A stretch of DNA of 64,000 bases from Bacteroidota bacterium (GCA_027624855.1 JAQBTQ010000007.1:51331-115330); one strand, 5' to 3'. Counted from the first letter of the stretch, positions 25,635 through 34,705 are shown. Notes: a model not told the origin generated them from the letters alone. Numbers and translations: made by a program.

Positions 25635-26923
25635 GCGAGAAGAGGCACATACTCATCATCACCTACTATTGGCCACCAGCAGGAGGAATAGCGGTCAGGC
25701 GATGGATGGCACTTGCAAATGAGTTGTATCGCAAAGGAATGGAAGTTTCAGTTCTCACATTGGAACCGAATTCTGCGGAATTTCCGCTGTTGGATGAAAC
25801 CCTCGAAGCCTCGATCCATCCAAATATCAATGTTCATCGCATTCGAGCGTTCAATCCTTTTAAATGGGTCAAAAAGTTGTTTAGTAGTTCAATTCCAGCG
25901 CCTGCATTCGCTCCAAAGTCTCGAGAAACACATTCAGCCAATTGGTTGACCGTCTTACGGAGTCATTTATTTATTCCAGATCCTCGAAAATCGTGGAATC
26001 GAAGAGCCGTGAAGCGCGCGATCGAAATCATCCAAGAACAGTGCATTGATGTCGTAATTACTTCGAGTCCGCCACCGAGTGTTCATTTGATCGGCTTGCG
26101 AACGAAACGTAAAACAGGGATCCATTGGATTGCGGATTTTCGAGATCCATGGACTGATATTTTCTATTATTCTCGATTGGGACATTCGAAGCTATCTCGC
26201 GCTATTGATAAGAGATTGGAAATGATGGTGCTGACTAAAGCAGATCAAGTTCTTGCGGTTAGTTGGGGGTTTGCAAGGTTGCTTTCGGATAAATTACCTC
26301 CAGAGCATCTGAAGAAGTTTCATGTTCTTACCAATGGAATGGACTTTGACCCCTCCTCTACAGTAAGTTCAAAAAACAGTGATTCTTCCGTGTTTAGGAT
26401 TGTCTATACGGGTGTGCTGGCACAGTCCTATCAAATTGAAGAGTTTTTAGAATCATTGAAATTGATTTCAATTCAGATAAAAGCCCCTTCTATTGCGTTT
26501 GATTTTTACGGAAGTGCTCCGCCACAATACATAGAACAGTTGGAGGAATTATTTGATTTTGTCCACTTTCATGGTAACCTCCCCCAAGAAAAGGTCCTCA
26601 CCAAACAGATTGAAGCTGATGCACTTTTTTTGATTGGTCCAGCAGATTATGAAACCACAGGCCATATTCCCGGGAAGTTGTTCGAGTACCTCGGAGCGCG
26701 AAGACCCATCTTATATTTCGGCCAACCAAATGATGATGTGATGCGCATTATTCAAGAAACCCAAGCTGGAATTTGCTTAATTCGTGGTGATTCGCCCCAA
26801 CATTTGCGAGCTTTGCGGTCTCAAATTGAAGAACATTCAAAGGATTTGTTGCCCGTCGATGGATTGGGGCCCTACTTGAGAAAAAATCAAGCCCAAGACT
26901 TCATTGAATTGCTTCCTTCATGA
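25616..26923 (+). CDS. Family 4-type glycosyltransferase
   Basis: A 435-residue GT-B fold enzyme: N-terminal 'HILIITYYWPPAGGIAVRRW', a mid region 'DVVITSSPPPSVHLIG' and 'WIADFRDPWTD', then the nucleotide-sugar half with 'FRIVYTGVLAQSYQIEEFL' and 'PGKLFEYLGARRPILYFG'. Members transfer sugars to lipid-linked or surface glycans. Codon use here is more AT-rich than in the pump genes upstream. It is fused to the efflux operon by a 19-bp overlap, an odd partner, and converges on gmd. Acceptor and donor cannot be told from sequence. Confidence 0.88.
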   Translation: MDKSKLSEKRHILIITYYWPPAGGIAVRRWMALANELYRKGMEVSVLTLEPNSAEFPLLDETLEASIHPNINVHRIRAFNPFKWVKKLFSSSIPAPAFAPKSRETHSANWLTVLRSHLFIPDPRKSWNRRAVKRAIEIIQEQCIDVVITSSPPPSVHLIGLRTKRKTGIHWIADFRDPWTDIFYYSRLGHSKLSRAIDKRLEMMVLTKADQVLAVSWGFARLLSDKLPPEHLKKFHVLTNGMDFDPSSTVSSKNSDSSVFRIVYTGVLAQSYQIEEFLESLKLISIQIKAPSIAFDFYGSAPPQYIEQLEELFDFVHFHGNLPQEKVLTKQIEADALFLIGPADYETTGHIPGKLFEYLGARRPILYFGQPNDDVMRIIQETQAGICLIRGDSPQHLRALRSQIEEHSKDLLPVDGLGPYLRKNQAQDFIELLPS

Positions 26924-26931
26924 TTCGATGA

Positions 26932-28017
26932 TCATTCATACTGCGTATGCACTTCATGTCCGCCGTCTCGCAAGTATTTCGTCTGCTTAAATAAGGCCAA
27001 GTCGGACTCCACCATTTCAGCACACAACTGTTCCAATGTGTGTTTCGGCTCCCACCCTAGTACGCGCTTGGCTTTGGAAGCATCCCCAACCAATAAGTCG
27101 ACCTCAGCAGGTCGGAAGTATCGAGGATCCACACTCACCAGCGTCCGCCCCGTTTTCTTGCAAATTCCTTTCTCTTCAACACCAGTTCCTTCCCAAGAAA
27201 GTTCACGTCCTACTTGGGCAAAAGCCATGTTGACGAATTCTCTGATCGAAACGGTTCGCCCGGTCGCGAGAACATAGTCATCGGGCTCTTCTTGCTGCAA
27301 CATGCGCCACATCCCTTCGACGTAGTCTTTGGCATGGCCCCAATCGCGCTTGGCGTCGAGGTTTCCAAGGTAAAGTTGATCAGAAAGTCCCAGCTCTATT
27401 TGCGCCACACTTCGTGTGATTTTACGTGTGACAAAGGTTTCTCCTCGGAGTGGGCTTTCGTGATTAAACAAAATTCCGTTTGACGCATGCAGACCGTAGG
27501 ATTCTCGGTAATTCTTTACAATCCAAAAACCGTAGAGCTTGGCCACTCCGTACGGGCTGCGGGGGTAGAAGGGCGTGGTCTCACTTTGCGGTGTCTCCTG
27601 CACCAAACCATACAACTCTGATGTGGAAGCTTGGTAAAAGCGACAGGATTTTTCGATGCCCAAGATGCGCATGGCTTCTAAAATCCGCAAGGTCCCTATG
27701 CCGTCAGCATTGGCTGTGTATTCCGGTGTGTCGAAGCTGACCTTAACGTGGCTCATGGCTGCGAGATTGTAAATCTCATCGGGCTGAACTTCTTGGATGA
27801 TTCGAATGAGATTCGTGCTATCCGTCAAGTCTCCATAATGCAATTGAAGCCGAATTTCGGATTCGTGCGGGTCTTGGTAAAGGTGATCAATTCGGTCCGT
27901 ATTGAGCAACGATGCCCTGCGCTTTACTCCATGCACTTCATATCCTTTTTCCAGGAGTAATTCGGTCAAGTACGCACCATCTTGTCCAGTAATCCCCGTT
28001 ACGAGCGCTTTCTTCAT
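26932..28017 (-). CDS. gmd: GDP-mannose 4,6-dehydratase
   Basis: A 361-residue short-chain dehydratase. The NADP-binding '[19 protein letters not shown]' starts the protein, followed by 'GVKRRAS', the catalytic Ser/Thr-Glu in 'STSELYG', '[10 protein letters not shown]' (Tyr and Lys), and '[14 protein letters not shown]'. It converts GDP-mannose to GDP-4-keto-6-deoxy-mannose, the first step to GDP-L-fucose. The second enzyme, fcl, is 20 kb away at 47871. It lies downstream of the ABC exporter on the same strand with a 49-bp gap. Confidence 0.96.
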   Translation of the reverse strand: MKKALVTGITGQDGAYLTELLLEKGYEVHGVKRRASLLNTDRIDHLYQDPHESEIRLQLHYGDLTDSTNLIRIIQEVQPDEIYNLAAMSHVKVSFDTPEYTANADGIGTLRILEAMRILGIEKSCRFYQASTSELYGLVQETPQSETTPFYPRSPYGVAKLYGFWIVKNYRESYGLHASNGILFNHESPLRGETFVTRKITRSVAQIELGLSDQLYLGNLDAKRDWGHAKDYVEGMWRMLQQEEPDDYVLATGRTVSIREFVNMAFAQVGRELSWEGTGVEEKGICKKTGRTLVSVDPRYFRPAEVDLLVGDASKAKRVLGWEPKHTLEQLCAEMVESDLALFKQTKYLRDGGHEVHTQYE

Positions 28018-28066
28018 TTTGTTGTCCTTCGTGGTTGCTTAAAATTAAGCAATGAATTCATACCGA

Positions 28067-29893
28067 TTAAGCCAAGTCAATTTCTTGGTTTTCGACGAGC
28101 CTTTTGTAAACGCCATCTACCGCCAATAATTCTTCATGGGTGCCCATTTCTTGAATTTTTCCTCCCGACAAGACGGCAATGCTATCCGCATTTTTGATGG
28201 TGCTTAGACGGTGAGCGATGATGAGGCTGCTGCGATTTTCCATCAGTCGGTCCAAAGCGAGTTGCACTTCTTTTTCACTCGAAGCGTCCAAGGCGCTGGT
28301 GGCCTCATCCAAAATCAAAATATCAGGATCCCTCAAGATAGCACGCGCAATGGCGATGCGCTGGCGTTGACCTCCGGATAATTGCACCCCACGCTCACCA
28401 ACGACCGTCTCCATTCCTTCTGGAAAAGCCTTGATGAAGTCCAGGGCGTTTGCTTTTTCAGCGGCAGCGCGAATTTCGTCATCGGTTGCATCGTGTTTTC
28501 CATAGGCGATGTTGCTCCGGATGTCGCCACCAAAAAGGATGACCTCTTGTGGCACGAAGGCCATGCGGCGGCGCAAAGCCGTCAAATGAAAGTGACTTAA
28601 CGGGGTGTCACCAATTGAAATTTCGCCACTAGACGGGTCATGAAATCGCAACAGGAGGGACGCGATGGTTGATTTTCCCGCGCCAGAAGGTCCGACCAAG
28701 GCCAGGCGTTTCCCGGGTTGTATGTTCAAGTCAATTCCATTCAAAACCTCCACGTCTTCCCGATTCGGGTAATGAAATTTTACTTTTTTGAATTGAATGG
28801 CCCCAGACAACTTGATGGGTTCCCAAGGTTGGTCATTTTTGGTAATGATGTCTTCTTGGGATTCCTTCATCAATTCCATGAGGCTCTCGATGGCACCCAA
28901 ACCTCGTTGAAGCGCTGAAAATTGTGCTGCGATTCCTCCGATGGAGCCAGCGACCAATCCAGTCATGAGTAAAAAGGTAAAGAAATGCTCGCTGGCCAAA
29001 CCTCCGCTGACCATCAATTCCGCTCCTTTGAAAATGACCAATGTGATGGCTCCAAATATGAAAAGAATGATGAAAGAAGCGAATGCACCCCTCCAGATGG
29101 CGCCGCGCATGGCAAGCTTTCGGATGTCTCGAATGCTGTCGATGTATCGGAGCAATTCCCATACTTCGTTGGCAAAACTTTTGACACTTACGATTCCCGT
29201 CAAAGTTTCTTGAACAATGGTATTCGAATCCGCAACTTGGTCTTGGGTTTGTTTGGAGAGTTTGCGAATGAAGCGACCGAACAGCATAGCGGCCAGTATC
29301 ATGACAGGCAGCGTAGCCAACATGAGTAGGGTAAGAGTAACCGAGAAATACAACAAAGCCAGAATGCCCCCGACAATGATGATCAACTGGCGAATCAATT
29401 CAGCCAATGTGGTCGTGAATACATCCTGAATGGCGGTGATGTCAGAGGACACTCGACTGTTCAAATCCCCAACCCGTCGGGTATCAAAAAATCGCATGGG
29501 CATGCTGATGATGGATTCAAAGGCATCGCGCCGCATCGCCATCATCATATCCTCCGTCATTTTTGCAAAAAGCAAAACGCGTGAAAAGCTCAACGCGGCT
29601 TGAATTCCCAAAACAATCAATATCGCCCAGCCGATCTCCGTCAAGTTCTGCATGTCAATTTGCAAAAGGGCCATGGGCGATTCGAGTTCGGATTGCGAAT
29701 CAGTTGTCGTTCCTACTCCGCCAAGTTGACCCCACAATCGGGTCACAAGGAGTGTAAGCACACCACTCATGCTGATGATGAGCACCCCTAATGCGTATCC
29801 CCACGCATGGGGCTTCAGGTATCGCCCCATTTGTCGAATGGTCGACCAATTCTTCCAGTTGAATTTTCGGGCCTCCTCTTTTGTTGAATCCAT
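28067..29893 (-). CDS. MsbA-type ABC transporter, fused permease and ATPase
   Basis: A 608-residue half-transporter: six membrane helices in the first ~330 residues, then an ATPase domain with Walker A 'GPSGAGKST', the signature 'LSGGQRQRIAIARAIL', Walker B 'ILILDEATSALD' and switch His in 'LIIAHRLST'. The family exports lipids, lipid-linked sugars or peptides as homodimers. ATG 29893 is chosen over an upstream TTG at 29917, because the TAATTTTG -7 box at 29906-29899 lies between them. Its neighbour gmd suggests glycolipid export, but this is only context. Confidence 0.92.
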   Translation of the reverse strand: MDSTKEEARKFNWKNWSTIRQMGRYLKPHAWGYALGVLIISMSGVLTLLVTRLWGQLGGVGTTTDSQSELESPMALLQIDMQNLTEIGWAILIVLGIQAALSFSRVLLFAKMTEDMMMAMRRDAFESIISMPMRFFDTRRVGDLNSRVSSDITAIQDVFTTTLAELIRQLIIIVGGILALLYFSVTLTLLMLATLPVMILAAMLFGRFIRKLSKQTQDQVADSNTIVQETLTGIVSVKSFANEVWELLRYIDSIRDIRKLAMRGAIWRGAFASFIILFIFGAITLVIFKGAELMVSGGLASEHFFTFLLMTGLVAGSIGGIAAQFSALQRGLGAIESLMELMKESQEDIITKNDQPWEPIKLSGAIQFKKVKFHYPNREDVEVLNGIDLNIQPGKRLALVGPSGAGKSTIASLLLRFHDPSSGEISIGDTPLSHFHLTALRRRMAFVPQEVILFGGDIRSNIAYGKHDATDDEIRAAAEKANALDFIKAFPEGMETVVGERGVQLSGGQRQRIAIARAILRDPDILILDEATSALDASSEKEVQLALDRLMENRSSLIIAHRLSTIKNADSIAVLSGGKIQEMGTHEELLAVDGVYKRLVENQEIDLA

Positions 29894-29898
29894 TGGAG

Positions 29899-29906
29899 CA
29901 AAATTA
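29899..29906 (-). promoter_or_regulatory. TAATTTTG -7 box before ABC transporter gene
   Basis: A full match to TAnnTTTG ends 5 bp before the ATG at 29893, so the transcript would be nearly leaderless. The best upstream TTG is only about 15 bp away, shorter than usual. Confidence 0.45.
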
Positions 29907-30001
29907 AGGCGATGCAAGCGGCAATGACCGCGACTTAGAGGTCAATTTTCAATTCAGAATCGCTAAAAAATTCATTTCAGCATGACTTTCATGTCCGTTC
30001 G

Positions 30002-30032
30002 TTTGGTAGCATGAATTCTATGATTATCTTTG
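30002..30032 (+). promoter_or_regulatory. rpmH promoter (TTTG-N19-TATCTTTG)
   Basis: TTTG at 30002-30005, a 19-bp spacer and TATCTTTG at 30025-30032 match both elements of the Bacteroidota housekeeping promoter. The predicted start of transcription is about 45 bp before the rpmH ATG. This is the best complete promoter in the window. Confidence 0.75.
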
Positions 30033-30083
30033 CCGTCCCTAAAACGCAGAGTAAGTTCCGCGTTCGAGGCAAAAGAAATAGCT

Positions 30084-30251
30084 ATGAAAAGGACTTTTCA
30101 ACCCTCTGTTCGCAAGCGCAGAAACAAGCACGGTTTCCGAAAGCGTATGGCTTCAGCCAATGGCCGAAACGTATTGAGCTCTCGTCGAGCAAAAGGACGA
30201 AAAAAGTTGACCGTCAGTTCTGAGCGCCGACACAAAGGCATCGAACGATAA
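30084..30251 (+). CDS. rpmH: 50S ribosomal protein L34
   Basis: A 55-residue, highly basic protein starting '[18 protein letters not shown]' with '[22 protein letters not shown]', the full L34 signature. It is a component of the large ribosomal subunit. A strong promoter lies upstream and an intrinsic terminator at 30298-30322 follows, so it is a single-gene unit. The rnpA and yidD genes that often follow rpmH are not here; yidD is at 59655. Confidence 0.97.
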   Translation: MKRTFQPSVRKRRNKHGFRKRMASANGRNVLSSRRAKGRKKLTVSSERRHKGIER

Positions 30252-30297
30252 ACGCATATGATAGGGTTCATTCACGATGAGCCAAACCAATATTGAA

Positions 30298-30322
30298 GGA
30301 GCCCAAATGGGCTCCTTTTTTT
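30298..30322 (+). terminator. Intrinsic terminator of rpmH
   Basis: Stem GGAGCCC/GGGCTCC with loop AAAT is followed by seven T. It overlaps the last codons and stop of the convergent phosphopantetheinyl transferase gene. Confidence 0.88.
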
Positions 30323-30998
30323 ATGCGGATGTGGAATGGTCTGAACCACATGCAATCCAGCAATCGAGATCTTCCCAACCGATTTGTCGAGCAGTCAATT
30401 TTCGAGTCCAGCACCGTCGGACCGTATTGAAAAGCATCGTTTCAATTCCGATGTCATGGGCTTGCTGGGTATCTGTCCACCGTACGCTGACGTCTTGGCG
30501 AAAATCCAACTGCGTTCCTTTCGCTTTAAAAAAGGCCTCTTTGATTGTCCATGATGCGCACAACGCGTCAAGGTTTTCTCCAAAATCCGCTAATTCAGTT
30601 TCATTGAGGAAGCGGGGAGCAATTTGGTTGAGTTGAGGGCGCATCCGCTCGATATCACATCCAATGGGTGCTTTCCCAATGGCCACAACCCCAATGCACT
30701 GAGTCCCAACGGTGCAATGCGAAATACTCACGAAAGGGTGCTCGCAGCCGGAAAGGGAGGGTTTTCCATGCCCATCGAATTCGACGATAGCATCCTTTGG
30801 AAGTTCGTTGAATTGATGGAGTGCGAAGTCGATGATGCAATGTTCTCTTTGTCGATGTTCAGAGAATTCATTGACTTTGCGTGTTGGAAAGCGCGTTTGG
30901 TTTTCACTCCAAGAATTCAAGTCCTCAGGAGAAATTGTGCCCTGCACGACAATCAGTCGAGGCGCCAAACTTTCCAAAATGACTCTAAAATTGGGCAT
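30321..30998 (-). CDS. 4'-phosphopantetheinyl transferase superfamily protein
   Basis: A 225-residue Sfp-type enzyme that moves phosphopantetheine from CoA to a carrier-protein serine. Motifs are 'GKPSL', 'FVSISHC', the Mg-binding 'IGCDIERM' and 'SWTIKEAFFKAKG'. Bacteroidota often have one such enzyme for fatty-acid ACP or aryl polyene/resorcinol synthesis; no carrier protein or synthase is nearby. It is divergent from ahcY and its 3' end overlaps the rpmH terminator. Confidence 0.87.
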   Translation of the reverse strand: MPNFRVILESLAPRLIVVQGTISPEDLNSWSENQTRFPTRKVNEFSEHRQREHCIIDFALHQFNELPKDAIVEFDGHGKPSLSGCEHPFVSISHCTVGTQCIGVVAIGKAPIGCDIERMRPQLNQIAPRFLNETELADFGENLDALCASWTIKEAFFKAKGTQLDFRQDVSVRWTDTQQAHDIGIETMLFNTVRRCWTRKLTARQIGWEDLDCWIACGSDHSTSA

Positions 30999-31039
30999 TG
31001 ACCTCCGGTTATGGGGTGTAAGACTAACTCAGTTTGTAG

Positions 31040-31047
31040 TAATTTTG
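31040..31047 (+). promoter_or_regulatory. TAATTTTG -7 box of ahcY
   Basis: A full TAnnTTTG match lies 20 bp before the ahcY ATG. No well-spaced -33 TTTG was found upstream. Confidence 0.5.
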
Positions 31048-31067
31048 CAACTCGAAATCAACGCGTT

Positions 31068-32387
31068 ATGAGCACAACAATGACTACGGAATACTTGCCG
31101 TACAAAGTAAAGGACATCAGCTTAGCTGAGTGGGGTCGAAAAGAAATTCGTTTAGCAGAAGCAGAAATGCCAGGTCTTATGGCGCTGCGAGCGAAGCATG
31201 GAAAAGATAAACCTTTGCAAGGAGCGCGCATTGCGGGCTGTTTGCATATGACCATTCAAACGGCTGTTTTGATTGAAACGCTGGTGGAATTGGGTGCTGA
31301 GGTGACTTGGTCTTCATGCAACATCTTCTCGACACAAGATCATGCGGCTGCGGCGATTGCTGCAGCAGGCATCCCAGTCTATGCTTGGAAAGGAATGAAC
31401 GAAGAAGAATTTGACTGGTGTATCCGACAGACGTTGTTCTTTGGTGCAGATCGCCAGCCATTGAATCTCATTTTGGATGATGGGGGTGATTTGACCAACA
31501 TGGTATTGGATGAGTTCCCAGAATTGGCTTCTGGTATCAAGGGGCTTTCTGAAGAGACGACAACGGGAGTTTTGCGTTTGTACGATCGCATGAAGGCAGG
31601 AACGTTGCCCATGCCAGCTATCAATGTGAATGACTCGGTAACGAAGTCGAAGTTTGATAACAAATACGGCTGTCGTGAATCAGCTGTTGATGCGATTCGT
31701 CGTGCGACGGACGTGATGATGGCTGGAAAAGTGGCTGTCGTTGCGGGCTATGGAGATGTTGGAAAAGGAACGGCCGAATCATTGCGCAATGCAGGTTGTC
31801 GTGTGATGGTAACAGAAATTGATCCCATCTGCGCGCTTCAAGCTGCGATGGACGGTTATGAAGTTAAGCGCATGGCAGATGCTGTCATCGAAGCAGACAT
31901 CATTTGCACAGCCACCGGTAATAAGGACATCATTCGTGGAGAACATTTTGAATCCATGAAAGACAAGGCCATCGTTTGCAACATTGGCCATTTTGACAAT
32001 GAAATCGATGTTGCTTGGCTCAATGCAAACCACGGTTCGACAAAGGATAACATCAAGCCGCAGGTCGATTTGTACAACGTCAATGGCAATGACATCATTT
32101 TACTTGCAGAAGGACGATTGGTGAATTTGGGATGCGCCACCGGACACCCAAGTTTTGTAATGTCAAACTCATTCACAAACCAAACATTGGCTCAACTCGA
32201 ATTGTGGAACAACGCGGGTGCTTATCAAAATGAAGTGGTCACCTTGCCTAAACATCTGGATGAGGAGGTGGCACGACTGCACTTGGCGAAGATCAACGTG
32301 GAATTGGAAACCTTGACACAAGAGCAAGCGGATTACATAGGAGTTCCAGTCAATGGTCCATTTAAATCTGATTTGTACCGATATTGA
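31068..32387 (+). CDS. ahcY: Adenosylhomocysteinase
   Basis: A 439-residue NAD-dependent enzyme that splits S-adenosylhomocysteine to adenosine and homocysteine in the methyl cycle. Visible motifs are '[13 protein letters not shown]', '[16 protein letters not shown]', '[20 protein letters not shown]', the NAD-binding '[17 protein letters not shown]' and the C-terminal 'FKSDLYRY'. ATG 31068 gives the normal length; the open frame extends further upstream without good start evidence. It is followed immediately by xrtF, with a terminator-like hairpin 35 bp past its stop. Confidence 0.97.
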   Translation: MSTTMTTEYLPYKVKDISLAEWGRKEIRLAEAEMPGLMALRAKHGKDKPLQGARIAGCLHMTIQTAVLIETLVELGAEVTWSSCNIFSTQDHAAAAIAAAGIPVYAWKGMNEEEFDWCIRQTLFFGADRQPLNLILDDGGDLTNMVLDEFPELASGIKGLSEETTTGVLRLYDRMKAGTLPMPAINVNDSVTKSKFDNKYGCRESAVDAIRRATDVMMAGKVAVVAGYGDVGKGTAESLRNAGCRVMVTEIDPICALQAAMDGYEVKRMADAVIEADIICTATGNKDIIRGEHFESMKDKAIVCNIGHFDNEIDVAWLNANHGSTKDNIKPQVDLYNVNGNDIILLAEGRLVNLGCATGHPSFVMSNSFTNQTLAQLELWNNAGAYQNEVVTLPKHLDEEVARLHLAKINVELETLTQEQADYIGVPVNGPFKSDLYRY

Positions 32388-32392
32388 CACCC

Positions 32393-32968
32393 ATGCGCTG
32401 GGTTAAGTCTTTAATTGAATTCGTCCGGTCTCAGCCGGACGTTTTCCGTTTTTTGGTCATTGGTTTTGGTGGCTACATCATTTGGCACTTGACCTATGAA
32501 TCGTATTTGAAGCCGGCAACTTTATTGGATGAGGTGGTGACCGAAAACTTGGTTGTCATGACGGAAGCTGCAATGCAGCTTTTGGGTTATGAGCCATTGA
32601 CCTTCTTCCAAGAAAATGACGGAGCGTTTCGACACCGTGTTGGAATAGAAGGGGCGCAAGGAGTTTTCGTAGGCCCTTCTTGTGATGGTGTTGTGCTGTT
32701 TGCCTTATTCACCATTTTCATTTTGTCCTTTCCGGGCAGGTGGGTCCGTAAGTTGTGGTACATCCCCATGGGAGTCGGTGTAATTCACCTCACCAACATG
32801 TTGCGCATCGCGAGCCTACTCTTGATTCAGTTGTATTTTGGAAAGGAGGCCCTTGAGTTCAACCATGATTACACCTTTACAGTGCTGGTGTATGCGGTGA
32901 TTTTTGCCTTGTGGTATGGTTACACGACCCGATCTGGTTTTACATTGAATCGAAAATCGTCCAAATGA
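32393..32968 (+). CDS. xrtF: Exosortase family protein, XrtF type
   Basis: A 191-residue integral membrane protein with the exosortase catalytic triad: Cys97 in 'GPSCDGVVLF', Arg138 in 'NMLRIA' and His157 in 'FNHDYTF'. Exosortases cut and anchor or transfer proteins bearing C-terminal sorting tails, often linked to extracellular polysaccharide. The short length fits the Bacteroidota XrtF branch. An in-frame TTG at 32384 overlaps the ahcY stop, but ATG 32393 is preferred. The next gene overlaps by 4 bp and is a likely partner. No obvious sorting-tail substrate is in the window. Confidence 0.87.
   Translation: MRWVKSLIEFVRSQPDVFRFLVIGFGGYIIWHLTYESYLKPATLLDEVVTENLVVMTEAAMQLLGYEPLTFFQENDGAFRHRVGIEGAQGVFVGPSCDGVVLFALFTIFILSFPGRWVRKLWYIPMGVGVIHLTNMLRIASLLLIQLYFGKEALEFNHDYTFTVLVYAVIFALWYGYTTRSGFTLNRKSSK
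32422..32454 (+). terminator. Terminator-like hairpin inside the start of xrtF
   Basis: Arms CGTCCGG/CCGGACG (7 bp, loop TCTCAG) are followed by TTTTCCGTTTTTT. It lies 35 bp after the ahcY stop, within codons 10-20 of xrtF. It could end most ahcY transcripts and leave xrtF with low read-through expression. Confidence 0.55.
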
Positions 32969-33528
32969 CCAACTCGGCGGGAATAATTCACAAACCCATA
33001 CTTCCTTGGAAACGTCCATATTGGCTTTTGGTTCTGGGAATGATGCTGGTTTTTGGGTTCTATCAAGAGCGTGCAAAGGTTCAATTGAATCACTACGTCG
33101 AGGTACTGCAGGAAAATCCGGAACTTCAAAAAATGCCTTCTGAATTGCGCGAGAAATGGTGGGATATCAACCAACCGCCCAAGCGCATTCACTACTTTGT
33201 CATGACGGGTACTTGGAATGGTTTCCACCACTATTCTTTGATTCAGTTAGGACGGCTAAAGTGGGCGCTGAGCATTGCAATTTTATTGGTCTTCTTTGGG
33301 CTGGATGCCCTTTTTTTGAGAAGCACCGGGCACCTCGATCGCTGGCCTTGGTTAATCATCATGTATGCCATCGCGGGGACGATCATGCTCATTTTTATCG
33401 GTCTCGTCCCAGGAAAATCGGGCTATGGCGTAGCCCATGAGTTTTTGTCGTTTCTGCAATCTCCATTGCCCTCACTCTTGATTGTACTCGTTCCTTCTTT
33501 GCTAGAGCGAATGCGCCATATAGAGTAA
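32965..33528 (+). CDS. XrtF-associated membrane protein (candidate)
   Basis: A 187-residue protein with about four membrane helices ('WLLVLGMMLVFGF', 'WALSIAILLVFFG', 'WLIIMYAIAGTIMLIFIG', 'PSLLIVLVPSLL') and a polar segment of about 65 residues after the first helix containing 'QKMPSELREKWWDINQPP'. Its ATG overlaps the xrtF stop by 4 bp. The position and helix layout fit the small 'exosortase F system-associated' proteins, but it is longer and the match is not strong by eye. Function unknown; a helper or substrate-presenting role is inference. Confidence 0.7.
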   Translation: MTNSAGIIHKPILPWKRPYWLLVLGMMLVFGFYQERAKVQLNHYVEVLQENPELQKMPSELREKWWDINQPPKRIHYFVMTGTWNGFHHYSLIQLGRLKWALSIAILLVFFGLDALFLRSTGHLDRWPWLIIMYAIAGTIMLIFIGLVPGKSGYGVAHEFLSFLQSPLPSLLIVLVPSLLERMRHIE

Positions 33529-33533
33529 ATCTG

Positions 33534-33968
33534 CTACGGATTAAAAACGTGCAGAATGGGCTCATTCCATTGGGTTCCATACCGGTGCAATGGATACACG
33601 GCATCACCTGAAATGACAGAACCGTCAATGATGAGCCATTCTGAGTTGCTGCACGGGTCGGTGATGATCAAACCATCTTCTGCCACTTCAACTTGGCATC
33701 CTGCGGGAATGTCAAAGGTCGCGTGCCGGTCGATGGCAACAAATTGATCCAGGGTGTACCGATACAGGATGATGCCTTTTGAACCGCCATTGACCAGCAC
33801 ATGGCCACTGGGAACGGACAGGTCGATGTAGGCCGGAAGGTTTACATTGATGGAAAAATCGACTGGAACATAAGGAATGAACTGTTGGGGTTCGTTGCAG
33901 CGTGCTTGCAACAGGACGCCAGCGAGCGTGACCCAACCCAAAATTTTCCAGGGTAAAATCCTTCTCAT
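33534..33968 (-). CDS. Rieske-fold-like lipoprotein lacking cluster ligands
   Basis: A 144-residue predicted lipoprotein (cysteine in 'LLQARC') with the beta-rich core seen in Bacteroidota Rieske-like lipoproteins: 'VDFSINVNLPAYIDL', 'GSKGIILYRYTLDQFVAID' and 'YPLHRYGTQW'. A true Rieske cluster needs C-x-H and C-x2-H; here only isolated cysteines remain ('PAGCQV', 'DPCSNSEW') and the paired histidines are missing, so it probably binds no 2Fe-2S cluster. Its ATG overlaps the tsaB stop by 4 bp, making it the last gene of the tolC-macA-tsaB operon. Role unknown. Confidence 0.72.
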   Translation of the reverse strand: MRRILPWKILGWVTLAGVLLQARCNEPQQFIPYVPVDFSINVNLPAYIDLSVPSGHVLVNGGSKGIILYRYTLDQFVAIDRHATFDIPAGCQVEVAEDGLIITDPCSNSEWLIIDGSVISGDAVYPLHRYGTQWNEPILHVFNP

Positions 33969-34705
33969 CCGATGGCGGGTTTGCGCAGGCCGAGTGGGTC
34001 CTTTGGTTGTCCAGCTTGGAATTCTTTTAGGTACCTGGGCGTAAAGTATGCAACATCATCAAACTGCTTCTGCTCAAACGCGGCAAAAGCTGGAATCCTT
34101 AAATCTTTCGCTAACGGATGGGCTTCCATGAATTCCCAGCCGTGCCCCGCTGTTCCCAGCAATCGTTGGGTTTTTGATGCGGCATCCCCAATTACTGCGA
34201 CCTCAGCACCCACGTGTGGAAAAGGGGAAGCCGTTGAATCAGGTGAGAGGATCACAGCACGTGTTTCGTTGAGGGATTCCAGCGATGCGCCATTCCAGCG
34301 AAAAGATTGGGTGTAAATTTCATTTCGCCGGGCATCCATGACTGCGATGATGGTTTTTTCAATCGCATTTGACGCTCCATAGGCCTGGATTTCTAGGCTG
34401 TTTACACCAATCAAAGGAATGGATTGAGCATGGCAAATGCCTTTTGCGGTGGATACTCCAATCCTCAATCCGGTATAACTTCCAGGTCCGGCGCAAACAG
34501 CAACTGCACTTAAATCGCTTGCAGAACAATTAGATGCCTTCATTGCCTCATCAATCATTGGCAAGAGGCGTGAGGCATGCACGTGCTGCTCTTCACACAC
34601 CTGTCGTTCGTAAAGCACTTCGTTCTGATTGAAAAGTGCAACCGAACAAGACAAGGTGGAAGTTTCAATTCCGAGGATCAGGTAGTCATTTTTCAATGTC
34701 TTCAA
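33965..34705 (-). CDS. tsaB: tRNA threonylcarbamoyladenosine biosynthesis protein TsaB
   Basis: A 246-residue ASKHA-fold protein: 'LILGIETSTLSCSVALF', 'HASRLLPMID', 'VCAGPGSYTGLRIGVSTAKG' and 'VMDARRNEIYTQ'. TsaB is the dimer partner of TsaD in making t6A on ANN-decoding tRNAs. No ATG is available in frame; the start must be TTG at 34705 or 34696, both inside the end of the upstream adaptor gene. It is co-transcribed with an efflux adaptor, an unrelated function. Confidence 0.94.
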   Translation of the reverse strand: MKTLKNDYLILGIETSTLSCSVALFNQNEVLYERQVCEEQHVHASRLLPMIDEAMKASNCSASDLSAVAVCAGPGSYTGLRIGVSTAKGICHAQSIPLIGVNSLEIQAYGASNAIEKTIIAVMDARRNEIYTQSFRWNGASLESLNETRAVILSPDSTASPFPHVGAEVAVIGDAASKTQRLLGTAGHGWEFMEAHPLAKDLRIPAFAAFEQKQFDDVAYFTPRYLKEFQAGQPKDPLGLRKPAIG

